Shown here: positions 34,142 to 46,437 of the stretch, piece by piece
Numbering within the stretch: position 1 is the stretch's first letter
How the letters are laid out: each line of letters opens with the position of its first letter
Source: Phycomyces nitens
Taxonomy: Eukaryota > Mucoromycota > Mucoromycetes > Mucorales > Phycomycetaceae
Reading direction: 5' to 3'
NCBI GenBank assembly: GCA_022702545.1
Contig: JAHRBC010000002.1
Location: 124,001 to 188,000, forward strand
DNA: 64,000 bases
Notes under the pieces: model-generated
Told to the model about the DNA's origin: nothing
What the model saw: only the letters and a program-made list of their open reading frames with translations
Database searches by the model: none
Translations under genes and position numbers: made by a program

Positions 34142-35300
34142 AAGAAAAGAGTTAATCCAAGTCTTAAACTCTCATCAGTTTGATCGATGGATTTAGAGTT
34201 GAAATCCCATACTTTTTGCAGTGGACGTTATCTCATCTCAATACTATTTCTTATTCCTTCCTTGCCTTGACAAAGTTTGCCAACATGACATCATTTATCT
34301 GTACGTTAATGAACACTCTAGCTCTTCAAAAAATGTCACTATTATCCAACACTATGCCTGTCCTTGTTGTATCGAATACTTTGCTAGTCTGACGGATCTG
34401 AAAAGCCATTTCATTATTGCACATCACAGTTGTCTTCCTCATCAAATACAACAGGAGGAAAATCAACGGCATCAATAATCTGTGACTCCAAACTACTCAT
34501 GCCCAGGCACACCTCTTGCTTTAATTACCAACAGCATTAGCTCTTTGTCGATTAACATTAGCTGAAAACGACAATATAAATTTCTTTGTCATGATGGCTT
34601 GAATCCGGATCCTTCATTTCGAGAGCACTTTGTGGTCAACGGTTTCGACGTGTCTGATGATTTCCGTGCGAGGGTGGCTTCATTGAGAGTATGCAAGTGG
34701 AAGCACTATTTAGAGGGCAACTTGACTCTGGCCCTTGCATAGACGTCAGTGTCACTCTTGGACCATCACAAATATTCAAACGAGATAAAGTCATTTTTTG
34801 GCCGAGATGACTGGTGGGCAATTAATGATTACATCCAGCGAGTATTCAGTATCAAATGCCTATCACTACCCCTCACAGCTACAAACACCTTCCTTAGTAT
34901 CGTTGAACAACTTCTGAACAATGATATCGATCGTGATACATCCGAGATCCAGTTGAAGGTGATGTCGCTGCAAGCCAAAGAAAAGAAGATAGCCAAGGCA
35001 TTGGCAAACCTGGTGTAAAAGCTTCCTTTGGTTGCATTAGGTGAAGAAATCAATGGAACTGAGCCTTGCTATTATTTCATGGAACCCTTCTTGGCTGGTT
35101 TGTTTGATGATCCAGCCAAAGGTATTTACCTGCGTTTGAACAACGAACATACTTTGGAGGCAAAGATAAACGAATTTTCACAAAGCCGCCCTGATATCTG
35201 GGTAACCAAGTGCTGCGACGTCAATTGGAGCACCAGACTTGCATATGGTGAAGCTAGATCAGCTACAAATAGTTATAAAAATTATCTTGTCTGAATCAAT
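34142..35300 (+). pseudogene. Broken C2H2 zinc-finger gene
   Basis: A C2H2-like motif CPCC ... LKSHFIIAHH is encoded near 34350-34440. After a stop-rich stretch, two aligned blocks follow in one frame (34749-35015 and 35028-35291), separated by a single TAA at 35016-35018, with WWAINDYIQRVFS and VNWSTRLAYGEARSATNSY. The layout suggests one former coding region of unknown function; such C2H2-headed genes are common in transposon-rich parts of Mucoromycota genomes. Confidence 0.45.
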
Positions 35301-35585
35301 CTCATCAAGGTCGCCATATTTTGCAATAATGCGCTGGATAAACAACTCTTCTTCAAGCCCAAAGATCCCAAGAGACAATGTCTACTCCAAGATCGGCACA
35401 ATTGACATGTCATCACATATAATCAATCCTTCTAACTTTCCTTTATGTTTATTCATTCACTATACATATTTCTGTGAGAGGCAGAATTCCTCTAGTTTTA
35501 CCCTTGTTGCAATAACAAATAGCAAAGTAGTATCATTACCAAGTTTTTTTTTCGGTCATCTTGTAACTTTTACTTGCTGTGGCAC

Positions 35586-36690
35586 TTGATAAAGCATCTC
35601 GCAGCATAAGAAACAAAGCCTTCAAAGTCACTTGAATAAAAACTATTACATGCCGCATTAACTCTAGCCATCAGTGTCTCCTTTACAAGAAACTTACTTT
35701 GCTTCACTTTTACTCTTGACAGCCGACCAGAATTGCTCAATTGGGTTTAGTTAAGGAAAATACGGAAAAATGTATACATATCAATACCCTCGAGATTTAA
35801 TATACTTTCCCATGTCAGTCGAGGTATAGATAGAAGCATTATTCCCATGCTATAATCATTAGTCTCTCACCCAAGCTTTTTCTTTTTGATATGTTTTGGA
35901 GTTCTTACACCGTCAATTAGGCCAGTTACAGATATTGAACCTGGAATATATGCTGCGTTTGCTTTAGTTGCAGGAACTATACTTATTGCATGAGTTTCTT
36001 TCCTTGACCAAGCCATATCGTTTAAAATTAACATGAAAGACTGATTCATTTAGTAAGACGCAATTGGTTGTAAGATCCGAGTCAGTTTGCTGCCACTTTT
36101 GGATCCAATCGTACCTTTGAATTCTTTCTTTGCTATTTATTTTCAAAGGATGGTATTGTGCGTGTTTAATGGATAGATTACATTGAGTTATCAAAAACTT
36201 ATAAACAGTACCACGAGAAACTTTAAGATCTACAAAGTTCTGTATTAAACTTTCTACCACTTTGGTTAAAACATCAAAAGGATTTTCATCAATGCAATCC
36301 AAAAGAAATCGCTTATACTTCTCCCTAAGGGTACGATGTCTACCTGAGTTTTTCTTCTCAAAAATGCTTTCAGAATCTTTGTGATAACTTTTGCTCCATC
36401 TCTGGGTTACACAAATATGAATACCTAATTGTCTCGCAGCAGCAAAAACATTTGAGTTTTTACTTAAAAAAATAGATGAAAAAATCTAGTTTTCTCGCCA
36501 TCAGAGTAAAATGTATAGAATCGCTTATTGTATAACTCCATATCAACATCTTGATTACTTATTTTATTTGTAGTTGGATGTATTCCAGAATTAGGGCTTT
36601 CAGGAGGCTTATTATTTAGGAATTGAGTACGAGAACTTATGGTTTCTATAGCGAACTGCTCCTCATCAACATGTCTTCGTCAATCTTCAT
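35586..36690 (-). pseudogene. Tc1/mariner-like transposase remnant 1
   Basis: On the minus strand the pieces run in order: a helix-turn-helix part (AARQLGIHICVTQRW), DCIDENPFDVL, then KVSRGTVYKFL, then NCVLLNESVFHVN where the usual first catalytic Asp is Asn, a frameshift, MAWSRKETHA, and LNPIEQFWSAVKSK with the Glu. The middle Asp also appears lost. Stops and at least two frameshifts make it inactive. Terminal repeats were not located. Confidence 0.7.
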
Positions 36691-37003
36691 AAACAAAAAC
36701 TGAATACTCATTTTGAATGACTTTACTGTAAAATAAAGGGAAACAGGAAAAATAAGAGAGAGAAAGCAAGGAACTATTCCTTCATTTTCATAAAATAAAA
36801 TGCCAAGAAATCATATATGGTAATAATAATAATAATAAGCGACAAGTAAAGATGAACAAAGTTCATGGCACATTACAGACTTTATTGTTGGACAGAAACA
36901 TGTTTGGGCGACATCAAATTCTGAAGCCGCGACTTCACTTGCTGAAATGAGTGTATATATAGATATATATGCTTTAAAGCGATTTATTAAAGAATTCACC
37001 AGT
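36691..37003. other. Intergenic spacer
   Basis: A short ATA microsatellite (36820-36838) is the only marked feature. The right part is the 3' flank of the first GST gene. Confidence 0.5.
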
Positions 37004-37891
37004 TTATGCGTATTGGGCCATACGCTTGTACCATTCTCTCAAAGAGTTTTCATCCGGGACTCCTAATATTTGAGTCTCGAATAGCTCATTATCCAAGACA
37101 TCTACCATTTTTAAGCGTGAAGCCAGCACCACATCTGCCCACCCAACTTTAAGCCAAATAAATAAATAAAATAGCCATCAAAATTGTCAGCACATTACCT
37201 TTAGATCCGGTCAAGTAGAGGGACTTTGATAAAATGTCCTTGACGCTCTCTAGTTCCTTGTGGATAGTTTTGAGATGGTCTTTGGGATTGCCCACAATCT
37301 GTTCCATAGTGACTCCATACTTGGATTCACGGGTCTTTCGGAGCCTAGCTTGAGCATCTTCATCACCACAAAACTTGATAATCTTTAATGCAACAAGACA
37401 GGAAAGAGGGAGAAGTAAGCTTTTGTCGAATGTCTCTTCCATAGATTTATGCAGTCTTTCGTCTTCGTGGAATAGACTAGGAGTTTCAGGGTATGTGGCC
37501 TCTAGATACTTTGCAATCTTGAATGAATCCTGAACAACCTGGTCCTTTTCGACGTCCACAATGACGGGTACGGTGGGGGCATCGGAAGTCTTACTAGAAA
37601 TAAATAAATATACTTGAAACTAGTTCTTTATATATATAAAGAGCCAAGCTAATGTAGTTCAAGATATGCTTACGTTATTTTAGGAATAACATTGGGAATA
37701 TCTTCAAAAGTAAGCCAGATTGCCTCATAGGAAAGACCCTAGAGAGGATTCAGGATTATAAAGAGGCCATACATGTCAAAGCTCTATGCTACCTTGATAT
37801 TGAGTGAAAACCGTGTCTTGTAAGTGTTTGGAGACCAAGGCTTCTCCCCAATGGCTGGGAGGCAAAGTTCATAAAATTGAATAGGCTTCAT
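37004..37891 (-). CDS. Etherase-like (FuA-type) glutathione S-transferase, copy A
   Basis: Four exons on the minus strand: 37891-37793, 37738-37674, 37593-37199, 37146-37004 (702 nt, 233 aa). The thioredoxin-like N-terminal domain contains WSPNTYKTRFSLNIK, the signature of fungal FuA/etherase-like GSTs, then SYEAIWLTFEDIPNVIPK and a TVPVIVD strand-turn with the cis-Pro. The C-terminal half is helical and ends LREWYKRMAQYA. Such enzymes conjugate glutathione to, or cleave with it, hydrophobic and aromatic compounds. A paralogue lies just upstream with the same length and intron positions. The Ser/Asn of WSPNT is the likely thiol-stabilising region. Substrate unknown. Confidence 0.88.
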
Positions 37892-38207
37892 GGAAACAAT
37901 TGGTAAAAAGGTAATGAGGCGTAGTAAATACAAAATATACAACTCGTTTTATACTTGTAACCATTATTCTAATACATATATGGTATATCCATTCAATCTA
38001 AAGCTTGTACTCCATTTTCCATTCTTTAACATCTTGTCCTCTTTATGATGATAGTAAGATGCTCAAGCAGTAGAGTTAAAGGCAAATTGGTTTGCAAGTC
38101 TATTGAAACTTTTTTTTATATTAAACTACCAGAAATCCTCGGTATGCTTTTAGTTGAACGAATGATATGATATGATATGTTTATTTAATGTATTGGGTAA
38201 ATATACT
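37892..38207. other. Spacer between the GST genes
   Basis: 316 bp with no gene. It should hold the promoter of GST copy A and the 3' end of GST copy B. A run of ATATG repeats lies near 38164-38180. Confidence 0.5.
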
Positions 38208-39120
38208 TTAGGCATACTTGCTCATACGCTGGTACCATTCTTTCAAAGAATTGTCGCCCTCTACAGCATTCAAAATTCTGGGCTCAAAGATATCGTGCCT
38301 CAAGATATCTACAAACTTTAGGTAGGAATACAGTACGGCATCCTTCCATCCAACTAGGGAGAAATTTAGACAGAGTTAATAAATCTAAATCACTATAAAC
38401 ATTCATATCCATGGCACTGTACCTTTAGGACCAGACAGATAAGGAGACTTTGCCAAAGTGCTTCTAGTATCCTTCAACTCCTCATTGATAATCTTTATGT
38501 TGTCTTCTGGATTGCCAGCAAAGTTCTCGATAGTAGTTCCAAACTTGGCCTCACGGTTCTTTCTAAATTCGATCTTCTCCTCTTCATTACCAGCATTATT
38601 GGCAATAGTCAAGACAACCAAACGGAACATGCTAATAAAACATTGACCAAAGCTTCCTTCGGCAGCCTTGTGGAAATCTTCATCTCCATGAAAAAGACTT
38701 GGTGTGTCAGGATATGTAGCCTCAAGGTATTGGGCAATCTTCCATGAATCTTGTACGACAATATCTTTGCTGGCATCGACAATAATGGGAACAGTTGGTC
38801 TTTCTGCGGTTTTTCTATAAACAGAAAATAGGCCCAAATCAGTCGTTCGATCGAATGCGCAGCAAACAAGAATGTCACATAATATGACGCAATATAGCTT
38901 ACGTCAACTTGGGAATAACAGTGGCGATATCAGCAAAAGGGACCCAGACTGTCTCAAAGGGAATTCCCTGTTTGAAAAAGGATATTAGGATATTTATAAT
39001 TGTGTATCGACATGTATTTACCTTGATGTTGAGGGAGACACGCGCTTTGGAGGTATTGGGAGACCAACATTTTCCTTCAAAGTTAACGAGTGGGAGATCG
39101 TAGAGTGTAATTGAGGCCAT
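38208..39120 (-). CDS. Etherase-like (FuA-type) glutathione S-transferase, copy B
   Basis: Four exons on the minus strand: 39120-39022, 38967-38903, 38814-38423, 38353-38208 (702 nt, 233 aa). It has CWSPNTSKARVSLNIK, PFETVWVPFADIATVIPKL and RPTVPIIVD in the N-terminal domain, and ends LKEWYQRMSKYA. Exon 1 (99 nt) and exon 2 (65 nt) have exactly the same length as in copy A, as do all intron phases, so the pair arose by tandem duplication. Sequence identity is moderate, so the duplication is not recent. The Lys/Ala in TSKAR replaces TYKTR of copy A. Confidence 0.88.
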
Positions 39121-41059
39121 TGTGTGTAAGAAGTATTAAAGAATAGAATCTGCGTCTTGGATCGAATATATTTATACCTGAGAATCTCTACTTGAATTTA
39201 AATATTGTTCTCACATCGAGATATATGCTGGGTTATCCCCTTTAATTATTATATATATATGTACATTAAGATGCTTAAGAGTACTCTAATACAATGAGGT
39301 TCGAATGTTTGGGGGGTACAAATGTTCTTATTTTGGAATAGGCTTAAACTATAGGCCGAACGTTAGTATACAGCTTGGGCCCAAAAACAGATGCTTACTA
39401 ATTCAACTTTTGAAGTTGTAAAAGGGTAAAGAGACAGCTGCAGAAATTCTAAAACCAGTTGGAAATATTTGATGGTCTGTCAATATTAGTGGAGAGGCTT
39501 ATTCTTATTGTACTCATTCGAGAATGTCATTGATTGATTCAAAGGACATTTAGTTGTTGAATTAAATCATCATCTTGGCACTTCACTACCGCTAATTGTA
39601 CACTCATCAGAAATTAAGCTTTCAAGGTATTTTTGTTATTCTGAGCTGTGTATAACTTTAATCACTTTACCAAAAATGTATAAAGTGATCCAATAACAAT
39701 TGAATTTTCCAATCAAATTCAATTGTTTTATTTTTAGATAAAGATTTTGTACTTATATGTTGAGATGGATCAAAGTTTCCTGGTAAAATAAAACAAAAAA
39801 AACTGGAGTACAAAGATCAAGATTATTAGACTACCAAAGAAACCAGTCCACATTGGCAAAGAGACTGGTCTTGATATACCTGAAAAATATACATGCTTAT
39901 GGTGATGATCTATGGCATATATAATGGGATCTCCAAGATTATCAGACACCGTATCATCTTGATTAATCTGTATATTCACATTTTTTTAATATATATATAT
40001 ATACATATATTTAATACATTAAATCAGAGGAATTGAATAGTGCACATAAACGAATATTTATAGCCACCAATTATTATTTTGGCAGTATCAATATCCTTAA
40101 ACAAAGTCTAAATACTTGACGCACAATCTAGATGGACGAGACTTTTCAAAGTTGGGGGATATTTGGTGTATCTAACATACAATGGCAAATTTGCATAATT
40201 GCCACAACTATCCACGCTTACTCATGGGAAAATTGAATAGTTTGTTGAACGGTCTGTCCATAGGATAAGTGACAGGTTCACAAACCCTCTCAATAAAGCC
40301 AGCCTTTTTCCTTTGCCTTGTTTAGAAGGTATACGAGAAATTGTAGAGGAATTACCGAGATAATATACTCATCATTAGAAACACTATTGAAAAGATTTTA
40401 TATTTTAAAGATAAAGTTTAAACAATATAATAATAAATGAAACACTCTAATTTCTAGCACAGCCAAATATCTTCTAATCATATAGTATCGTAATCGTAAT
40501 CGTTATCCTTGTCCATGATTAATTTTTACTCAAAGTTAAAAAACAAACAAACAGTTTGGTGTAGGAATTAAAAGACAAGACCTTTCTGATTTCTTGGATA
40601 AGATATTATAGCAGGTGGTGAGTTGGGAAGGGTGCATTAGATGATGGACTAATTTCATTCTGTCTTAATAATAATAACATGATGATGGGTATACTGCTAG
40701 ATCTAATTCATAGCACTTGACTGTTATTTAATTGATAGACTCCTATAGTGTTTTGGTTCTCGTAACATTTCAATTGTTTCTAGTAAAGATTACTAGATAT
40801 TCAGTGAAAATATTGGGTCTGTAATTTCTGCCAAAACACTAAACCAATCGAGCAAGGCAGATAAAAAAAAAAAGACTTTTACAATAATAAAAGTAAACGT
40901 ATTGGAAGGGGTAGTTTATTTTTGTAATGTAAATTTGATAGCAAACAAAAGATTTAATTCACTTTTAACGATAAGCATGATATTAGTGATTTTTTTGTAT
41001 AGTTTATTGAGTAAATTATAAAATATAAATGAGTAAAAAAAAGGGATAAAAATATAAAA
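39121..41059. other. Intergenic DNA
   Basis: The left end is the promoter side of GST copy B. One short minus-strand frame (39979-39770) ends in a strongly hydrophobic segment (GFFGSLIILIFVLQFFLF), which could be a small membrane protein, but I cannot identify it and its exon structure is unclear. A TA run lies at 39990-40010. Otherwise I see nothing. Confidence 0.45.
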
Positions 41060-42004
41060 TTACAATTCATCGAGTATGCGCAATTTCTTGCGCAACTCCT
41101 CAATTTCCTCAAACTTTCGTTTTATTTGGGTCTCTATCTTGGACTTGGCCCTGACAATGTCCTTGGTCCAGTCACCATCCACTTCAGCGGCGGTGACTGA
41201 ACCGGCCGGTGACACCGAGGGGGCAGGGATCTCGACGGTGTCGACCGGACTTTCTGGGGCCACCGAGGGGACAGGCATGTCGACAATGGTGTCGACCGGA
41301 TTTGTAATTGCCATCGAAAAAGAAAACATCTCGACGATGGGGTCGACTGGACTTCCAGGGGCCACCGAGGAAACATGGATCTCGACGACGGTGTCGACCG
41401 GACTCTCAAGTGCCACCGAGGCAGCAAGCATCTCGACAATTGGGTCGAGGGGGCTTTCAGGGGCCACCGAGGCAGCAGGCACGTCGACCTCTCGGTCGGG
41501 TGCAGCACGGCAGTTGCACAGCAACCGTGAGGATGCTGTCAGCCGTGGCTGCACCTGGAACGTTATCTAATAAAAATATTAAGAGCACTCATTAATTTCA
41601 ATTTATTTCAAAGTTAATAATAAAAACTTACGTAAACTACAGGTCTGTTTCCCAACAGACTGGGGTTCACCATTAGGCCTGTTGGCCTTTGGCACAAGGC
41701 CATAACATAAACCCGACGAAAATTGTAGAAGGTGGCTGTATCCAGCCCATACCCAAAGTGCACAAGTGCAAAACTACCATCAAAAGTTAAATCTTTGTCA
41801 AAATGTATGCCATCTTGTTTCTTACTTGCTTGCTTGCACTTTGATTACATGCAGCGGCCTGGCAACGGAACATTCACGCAGGATTGCTTGTAGTTGTTCC
41901 TTGGTGACGTCTTTCAGGCAATTTCCCGAAAGCTGGACGTGGCAGCGGCGGTTATAATAAGTCGAGGCCGAATTATATTCTTGGAACAATGGGTTCTAGT
42001 CATC
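41060..42004 (-). pseudogene. RRM-like protein with 17-aa repeats, probably frameshifted
   Basis: Minus strand. A segment of alternating strands and helices (RRCHVQLSGNCLKDVTKEQL ... FDGSFALVHFGYGLDTATF) resembles an RRM fold. It is interrupted at about 41824 where one extra T shifts the frame (QASK / KKQDGIHF). An intron with GTAAGT donor lies at about 41630-41573. The last exon encodes about six 17-residue repeats of the type EMxxxSVAPESPVDTVV, then a charged coiled coil (IKRKFEEIEELRKKL) and a stop at 41060. No clear start exon was found. It may be a decayed gene, or have an intron too short for me to accept. Function unknown. Confidence 0.4.
41185..41495. repeat. 51-bp coding minisatellite
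   Basis: About six tandem units of 51 bp, each starting near CTCGAC and containing GGCCACCGAGG. One unit (around 41300-41335) is strongly diverged. The length of exactly 17 codons keeps the frame of the minus-strand ORF. Confidence 0.75.
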
Positions 42005-44867
42005 CAGACTCGAACCCACATTAAATATATGAAGAAGAGATGCCTTGACAAAACATCAAAAATTGATGCAGTTTTTATAGTGGCTTCAAACAAACGATAA
42101 CGTCATTAATGTGAGAATTCATCAGATATTTATAAAAATTCTTGGGACCAAACGTGTTTATTATTATTATTATTATTTCTTTTTGACCATCTTTTGGATA
42201 TGTATTCCTAATTACCTCCTTGTGGTCATATCTGGACAACAACTATTTTTATGAAAATAGTTGGCCAAGAATTAGCATTCTGATCAGTTTAGTACCTGTT
42301 GTTTTTTTAAAATAAATAAAGTAAACTTTACTGTTTATCATTAGAGAGTTTGGTTTGTTGTCAAAATATCCTCCTATCTAAAAAAGAAAAAAGGAAAGTG
42401 ATGGTCTTTGGCTTGTTTCAGATTATTTTTAAAAAAACATTACAATTTCTTGTGAAAAATACCGATTGCATATTTGAAATTACATCTTTTTGCCAACTGT
42501 TTTATTAGGTTTGGAAGCTGTTTTTTTTTGGTAGTATAGCAGTATAGAGTATACTAAAGTGATGTACTAGCAATAAATATACAACTACTATCTACAAAAA
42601 CCTTTATATGCTCTTATAATGGTTATAAACTTGTATCAATTGATATCTTGGTTCATCCTAAAAATACAAGTTTCACTTTATTGTTACACAAATATTATGT
42701 CAAGGTAGTGTGTTCTTTTTTGATTATTATTTATCAAACCCTCTATCAATGTCGCAAAGACAAATGTAATTTTTGAGGGACAAGACTGATCTTTGTTCAA
42801 GGTGTGGTGAGAACAAAGGGTCATTCATTGGAGAAGAAAAGTAACAAGCACAAGTATGAGAGCGGTGCTTGGGATGAGGCGAGATAGGAGATGTATAGCA
42901 GCAATGCAGTAAAAGATAACAAATAAAACTTTCTCTTGGCGTTCCAGACAATTCAAAAGTGCCCAGAGCAATCTACGTACTCTGAGACAAGTATAGACTT
43001 GATGCAGGAGAACATGTTTTATTCAAATGGCTGATACTAGACTAATGTTGCCAGAGCCTCCAAGGTAGTATTGTCTACTGGGAAAAAGAAAAAGTCTTTT
43101 TTGTACTCCATCCACCTCTTCCTCACACCAGAAAGAACTATCTGTTGTTCTGACCCGGACAGTATCAGATGTAAATAGCTTGAAAACGAATAATGTGGAT
43201 ACTTTTACGCCTTTTTCTTCTTCTTATGGATGTTTACAAAAATGTAGCAGTAAAGAATTACTTTTTATCTTTTGTAACCGACAGTATCTACCAGCCGCAC
43301 TGCACCAGAATAACATATATATATATATATACATATATTTCTTTCCAAGAATATTCCACATCATATCAAGGGCAGTCTATGGACATATATCCATAGTCAT
43401 CTCTTATTGTTGTGGCATATTTTCCCATTCAGAAAATATACTGATTCTTGAATGATCAAACACATATTTTATAGATAAAATAAGATGCTACAAAGTGCAA
43501 ATACTTCTAATTTCTCGATCTTGGTTGTTTGTAATCTTTAAACAAGTACAGATGATGCCAAGTATGTGCAACTTATACCAACAATAATGGCCAGAGAACA
43601 AGTGAAGTACGACAAGGAGAAATATAAATAGAAAGTTTCTCAATAGAACAACCACCATATTACCAATCAATCATGTATCTCTCTTTTAATCCGACACTTT
43701 TGGCCTCTGGTTTACTCGTCTCGATTGTCGTTTTGCGATACTTAAGCATGTTTATTTTTGGGATGCCTTTAACCAACAACATTATGCCTGCATACCCTCC
43801 CCTTTTTCTTTTTTATTGCTATTTAAAAAAAGGGCCCCTTTTACTTGGCCTTTTACCTCGCACTAATTTGATGGTTCAACTATAATGTTTTTACCATTAT
43901 TGAGAGATTTATGGAAATTCGCTTGTAATGTTTCCTCTATTTAGGATAGAGGATAATGCATCCTACTTTATTTTCATGTTACTTGTTCTGACTAATTATC
44001 TTTTGTATGTTGACAACATAGCTTAGATGGGGATACCTAAAGATACAGGAAAACATTTGGACGTTTGCAGAGACAAAACAAAGTCCCTAGTACTCTGACC
44101 AATATGCCATTCACTATGTATTGGAGCGATCAATATTTTTACAGCTCTTTCAAGCACTTGAGGATTATTCTCCTTATCAATTAGATGGAGCAAGCTTATT
44201 TACATGGCCTTGACAAAATGCGTGAACAACAATGTAATATGCTTGGTAGTTTTGGTCTACACATACATAATATTATCCTCTTCGCAGACACCAGGGCTTG
44301 TATTATCATCAACTTTCTAACAAGGTTCATCAACTGTTTCCACTAGTTGTATATTCCAATAAAATAGCATTTATAAAAGAGTTTACTAGCTGTAGCTCGA
44401 GGCTTACTATATAAAACTAAATAAATAGTTGATATATATATACATGCATACATAGAATTTGATCCAACTATTGATGATGCTCATAAATGTGTCTGTGGGT
44501 AAAGAGGTATTGAAGCCCTTTTTTTTATTTGCACGGTGTTTCAAGAGTTACGGTTCCGATTAACATCTAGAGGAGACACACCTTTATGTTTGGATGATCT
44601 CCTTTGTAGACTTGTACAGCCATACACAGATGGCCATGCTATATACCATGATGAATCTTGTCATAATCTCATAGTACCCGCTCTACAATAGTTCCAGAGA
44701 CCACTGATTGTTTGCTTGGAAGAGGCAGCAGGGGGTGGCTGACGACGGCCTTTTAAAATAACCTATATGTTGCGACTTGGTGTAGAGTGCCCTTTCTAGG
44801 GAAGCGCGCGCGTCCTTTCTTAATTTGCCTGCCATATTTTTTTTTAAGAAAATAGAAACCTTTGACA
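42005..44867. other. AT-rich intergenic DNA
   Basis: No convincing gene. It has an ATT run (42160-42175) and a TA run (43315-43330). Around 44480-44690 there is a stop-interrupted stretch with Cys-x-Cys then FFFIC and SRGDTPLCLDDLL that could be the tail of a dead non-LTR retrotransposon. A plus-strand frame at 43673-43885 is hydrophobic but has no recognisable domain. Confidence 0.4.
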
Positions 44868-45401
44868 ATGTCCAACATTCGCATGGTAATCAGGGATTCC
44901 AAGATAATTGACCGAGAAAATAAAGATGCAGAGTAGCTGAGTATATTATTGTATGATGTTGTTAGCTTAATCAAAAGGAAGAGGCCGACTCTGATGTCGA
45001 GGTGTCATGGGCCGATCAGCAAAAGATCAATGAATTCAGCAAATTGAACGCAAAAATTGATGATCTCGAGGAGCAGTATGAAAAGATGAAGGTAAGCTAA
45101 AAGACTGATTGCTTCAAATCCTCATTGCAAATCATAGCAAGAGAAAGAATACTTGGACGATGTGGCAATGGAACTCGAGTTGGCAGATGAGGATGAGCCC
45201 GTAAGGTACAAGGTCGGTGACACATTTGCACATGTACCAGTGTCCGAGGCACTGGAGCGCGTCGAGAAAGATACCGAAAAGATCCAGCTTGAGCTCGATA
45301 ATATCCGAAGCGATGTAGAAAGCGTACAGGGAAAAATGGATGAATTGAAAAAGTTATTATATGCAAAGTTTGGAAATGCTATCAACCTCGAGAAGGATTG
45401 A
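44868..45401 (+). CDS. PFD4: Prefoldin subunit 4
   Basis: Three exons: 44868-44885 (18 nt), 44978-45091 and 45138-45401, giving 131 aa, close to the usual size of about 130. The beta-type prefoldin layout is visible: an N-terminal coiled coil (KINEFSKLNAKIDDLEEQY), a beta-hairpin middle (MELELADEDEPVRYKVGDTF) and a C-terminal coiled coil (ALERVEKDTEKIQLELDNIR). It is part of the hexameric prefoldin chaperone that hands nascent actin and tubulin to the cytosolic chaperonin. The first exon codes for six residues only; its 92-bp intron ends AAAAG. It converges with NFU1, with 157 bp between the stop codons. Confidence 0.92.
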
Positions 45402-45558
45402 TTTATAGAGCTATAATAAAGATAATATAACCATCTTGAGCTTTTTGATATTTTTGGGAGAATATTGACATTTGTTTCTTAATACATATATATATATATA
45501 TATAAATATAATCTATGGATCCTGGGTGTGTGTGTGTTTTTTTTTTAAATTATTATCA

Positions 45559-46437
45559 TTATTTCTCTCCAAGCTTCTTCTCGAGCTTCTCAAACTCTTT
45601 CAAGGAAACTGTCTCGTTTTCATCAAGTACTTGCTCCACACCCTGCACTTCAGGAATGTAATGCATCAACATGTTCTCGATACCATTCTTGAGTGTAATT
45701 GCAGAGCTGTCACAACCACGGCAACTGCCCTTGAGTTTGAGCTTTACGATACCATCCTCGAATCCGCAATATTCGATATCACCACCGTCTTCTTGGATCG
45801 AGGGCCGAATACGGGTATCCAAAAGCTCTTTAATCATCTGGACCTCTTCGGAATCATCAGCGTGAATGGCAGTATCACTTGCTGCCAGATCAGCCTCATC
45901 ATAAACAATAGGGTTTCCAGAAGCAAAGTGGTCCATGATGGCTGCATAAACGTCGGGCTTCATCAATTGCCACTCACTACAGGGATCCTTGGAGATGGTG
46001 ACAAACTCTGGGCCAAAAAAGACACCAACGACACCATCGATCTGGAAAAGCTGCTTGGCTAGAGGAGACTTCATTGCAGAACGTACGTCAAGGAACTCTG
46101 TCGAGCCGCTTCCCATCACAGGTACGCCTGGAATAAACTTTAGAGAGTCGTTGTTGGGAGTTGCCTCGGTTTGGATAAACATTGTACGGACTAGGTATTT
46201 TTTTTTTGTTTTTGTTTTTTGGGTTAGCAAGGACAATATGTGCTAGAATGCATGCTTACCTTGATTAGCAAAGAGGGATCGGTGTGTTGGGGATACTTTG
46301 CGAGTAGACCATGCAGACAAGGTCAATGGGCTCTTTGTCATGAGACTTCTCTGGAGAGGGCGCTGAATAGCAGCCTTGTGGCGGATGCCAAAGGTAGACA
46401 GACGTGCCAATTGTGCGAATGCGTTTCTGGTCGACAT
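45559..46437 (-). CDS. NFU1: Mitochondrial iron-sulfur cluster scaffold NFU1
   Basis: Two exons on the minus strand, 46437-46260 and 46190-45559 (810 nt, 269 aa). Residues 1-58 are rich in Arg, Ser and Thr without acids, a mitochondrial presequence, which supports the ATG at 46437 over the upstream in-frame ATG at 46497. The Nfu N-terminal domain (about 62-150) has FIPGVPVM and FFGPEFVTI. The NifU-like C-terminal domain has [14 protein letters not shown] and the cluster-binding CRGC at 216-219. NFU1 passes 4Fe-4S clusters to lipoate synthase and respiratory-chain proteins. The intron is 69 bp and ends ACCTAG. Confidence 0.95.

Noticed and set aside
43673..43885. 70-aa hydrophobic plus-strand frame
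   Set aside because: It lies in AT-rich intergenic DNA without domain or splice context; composition alone explains the hydrophobicity.
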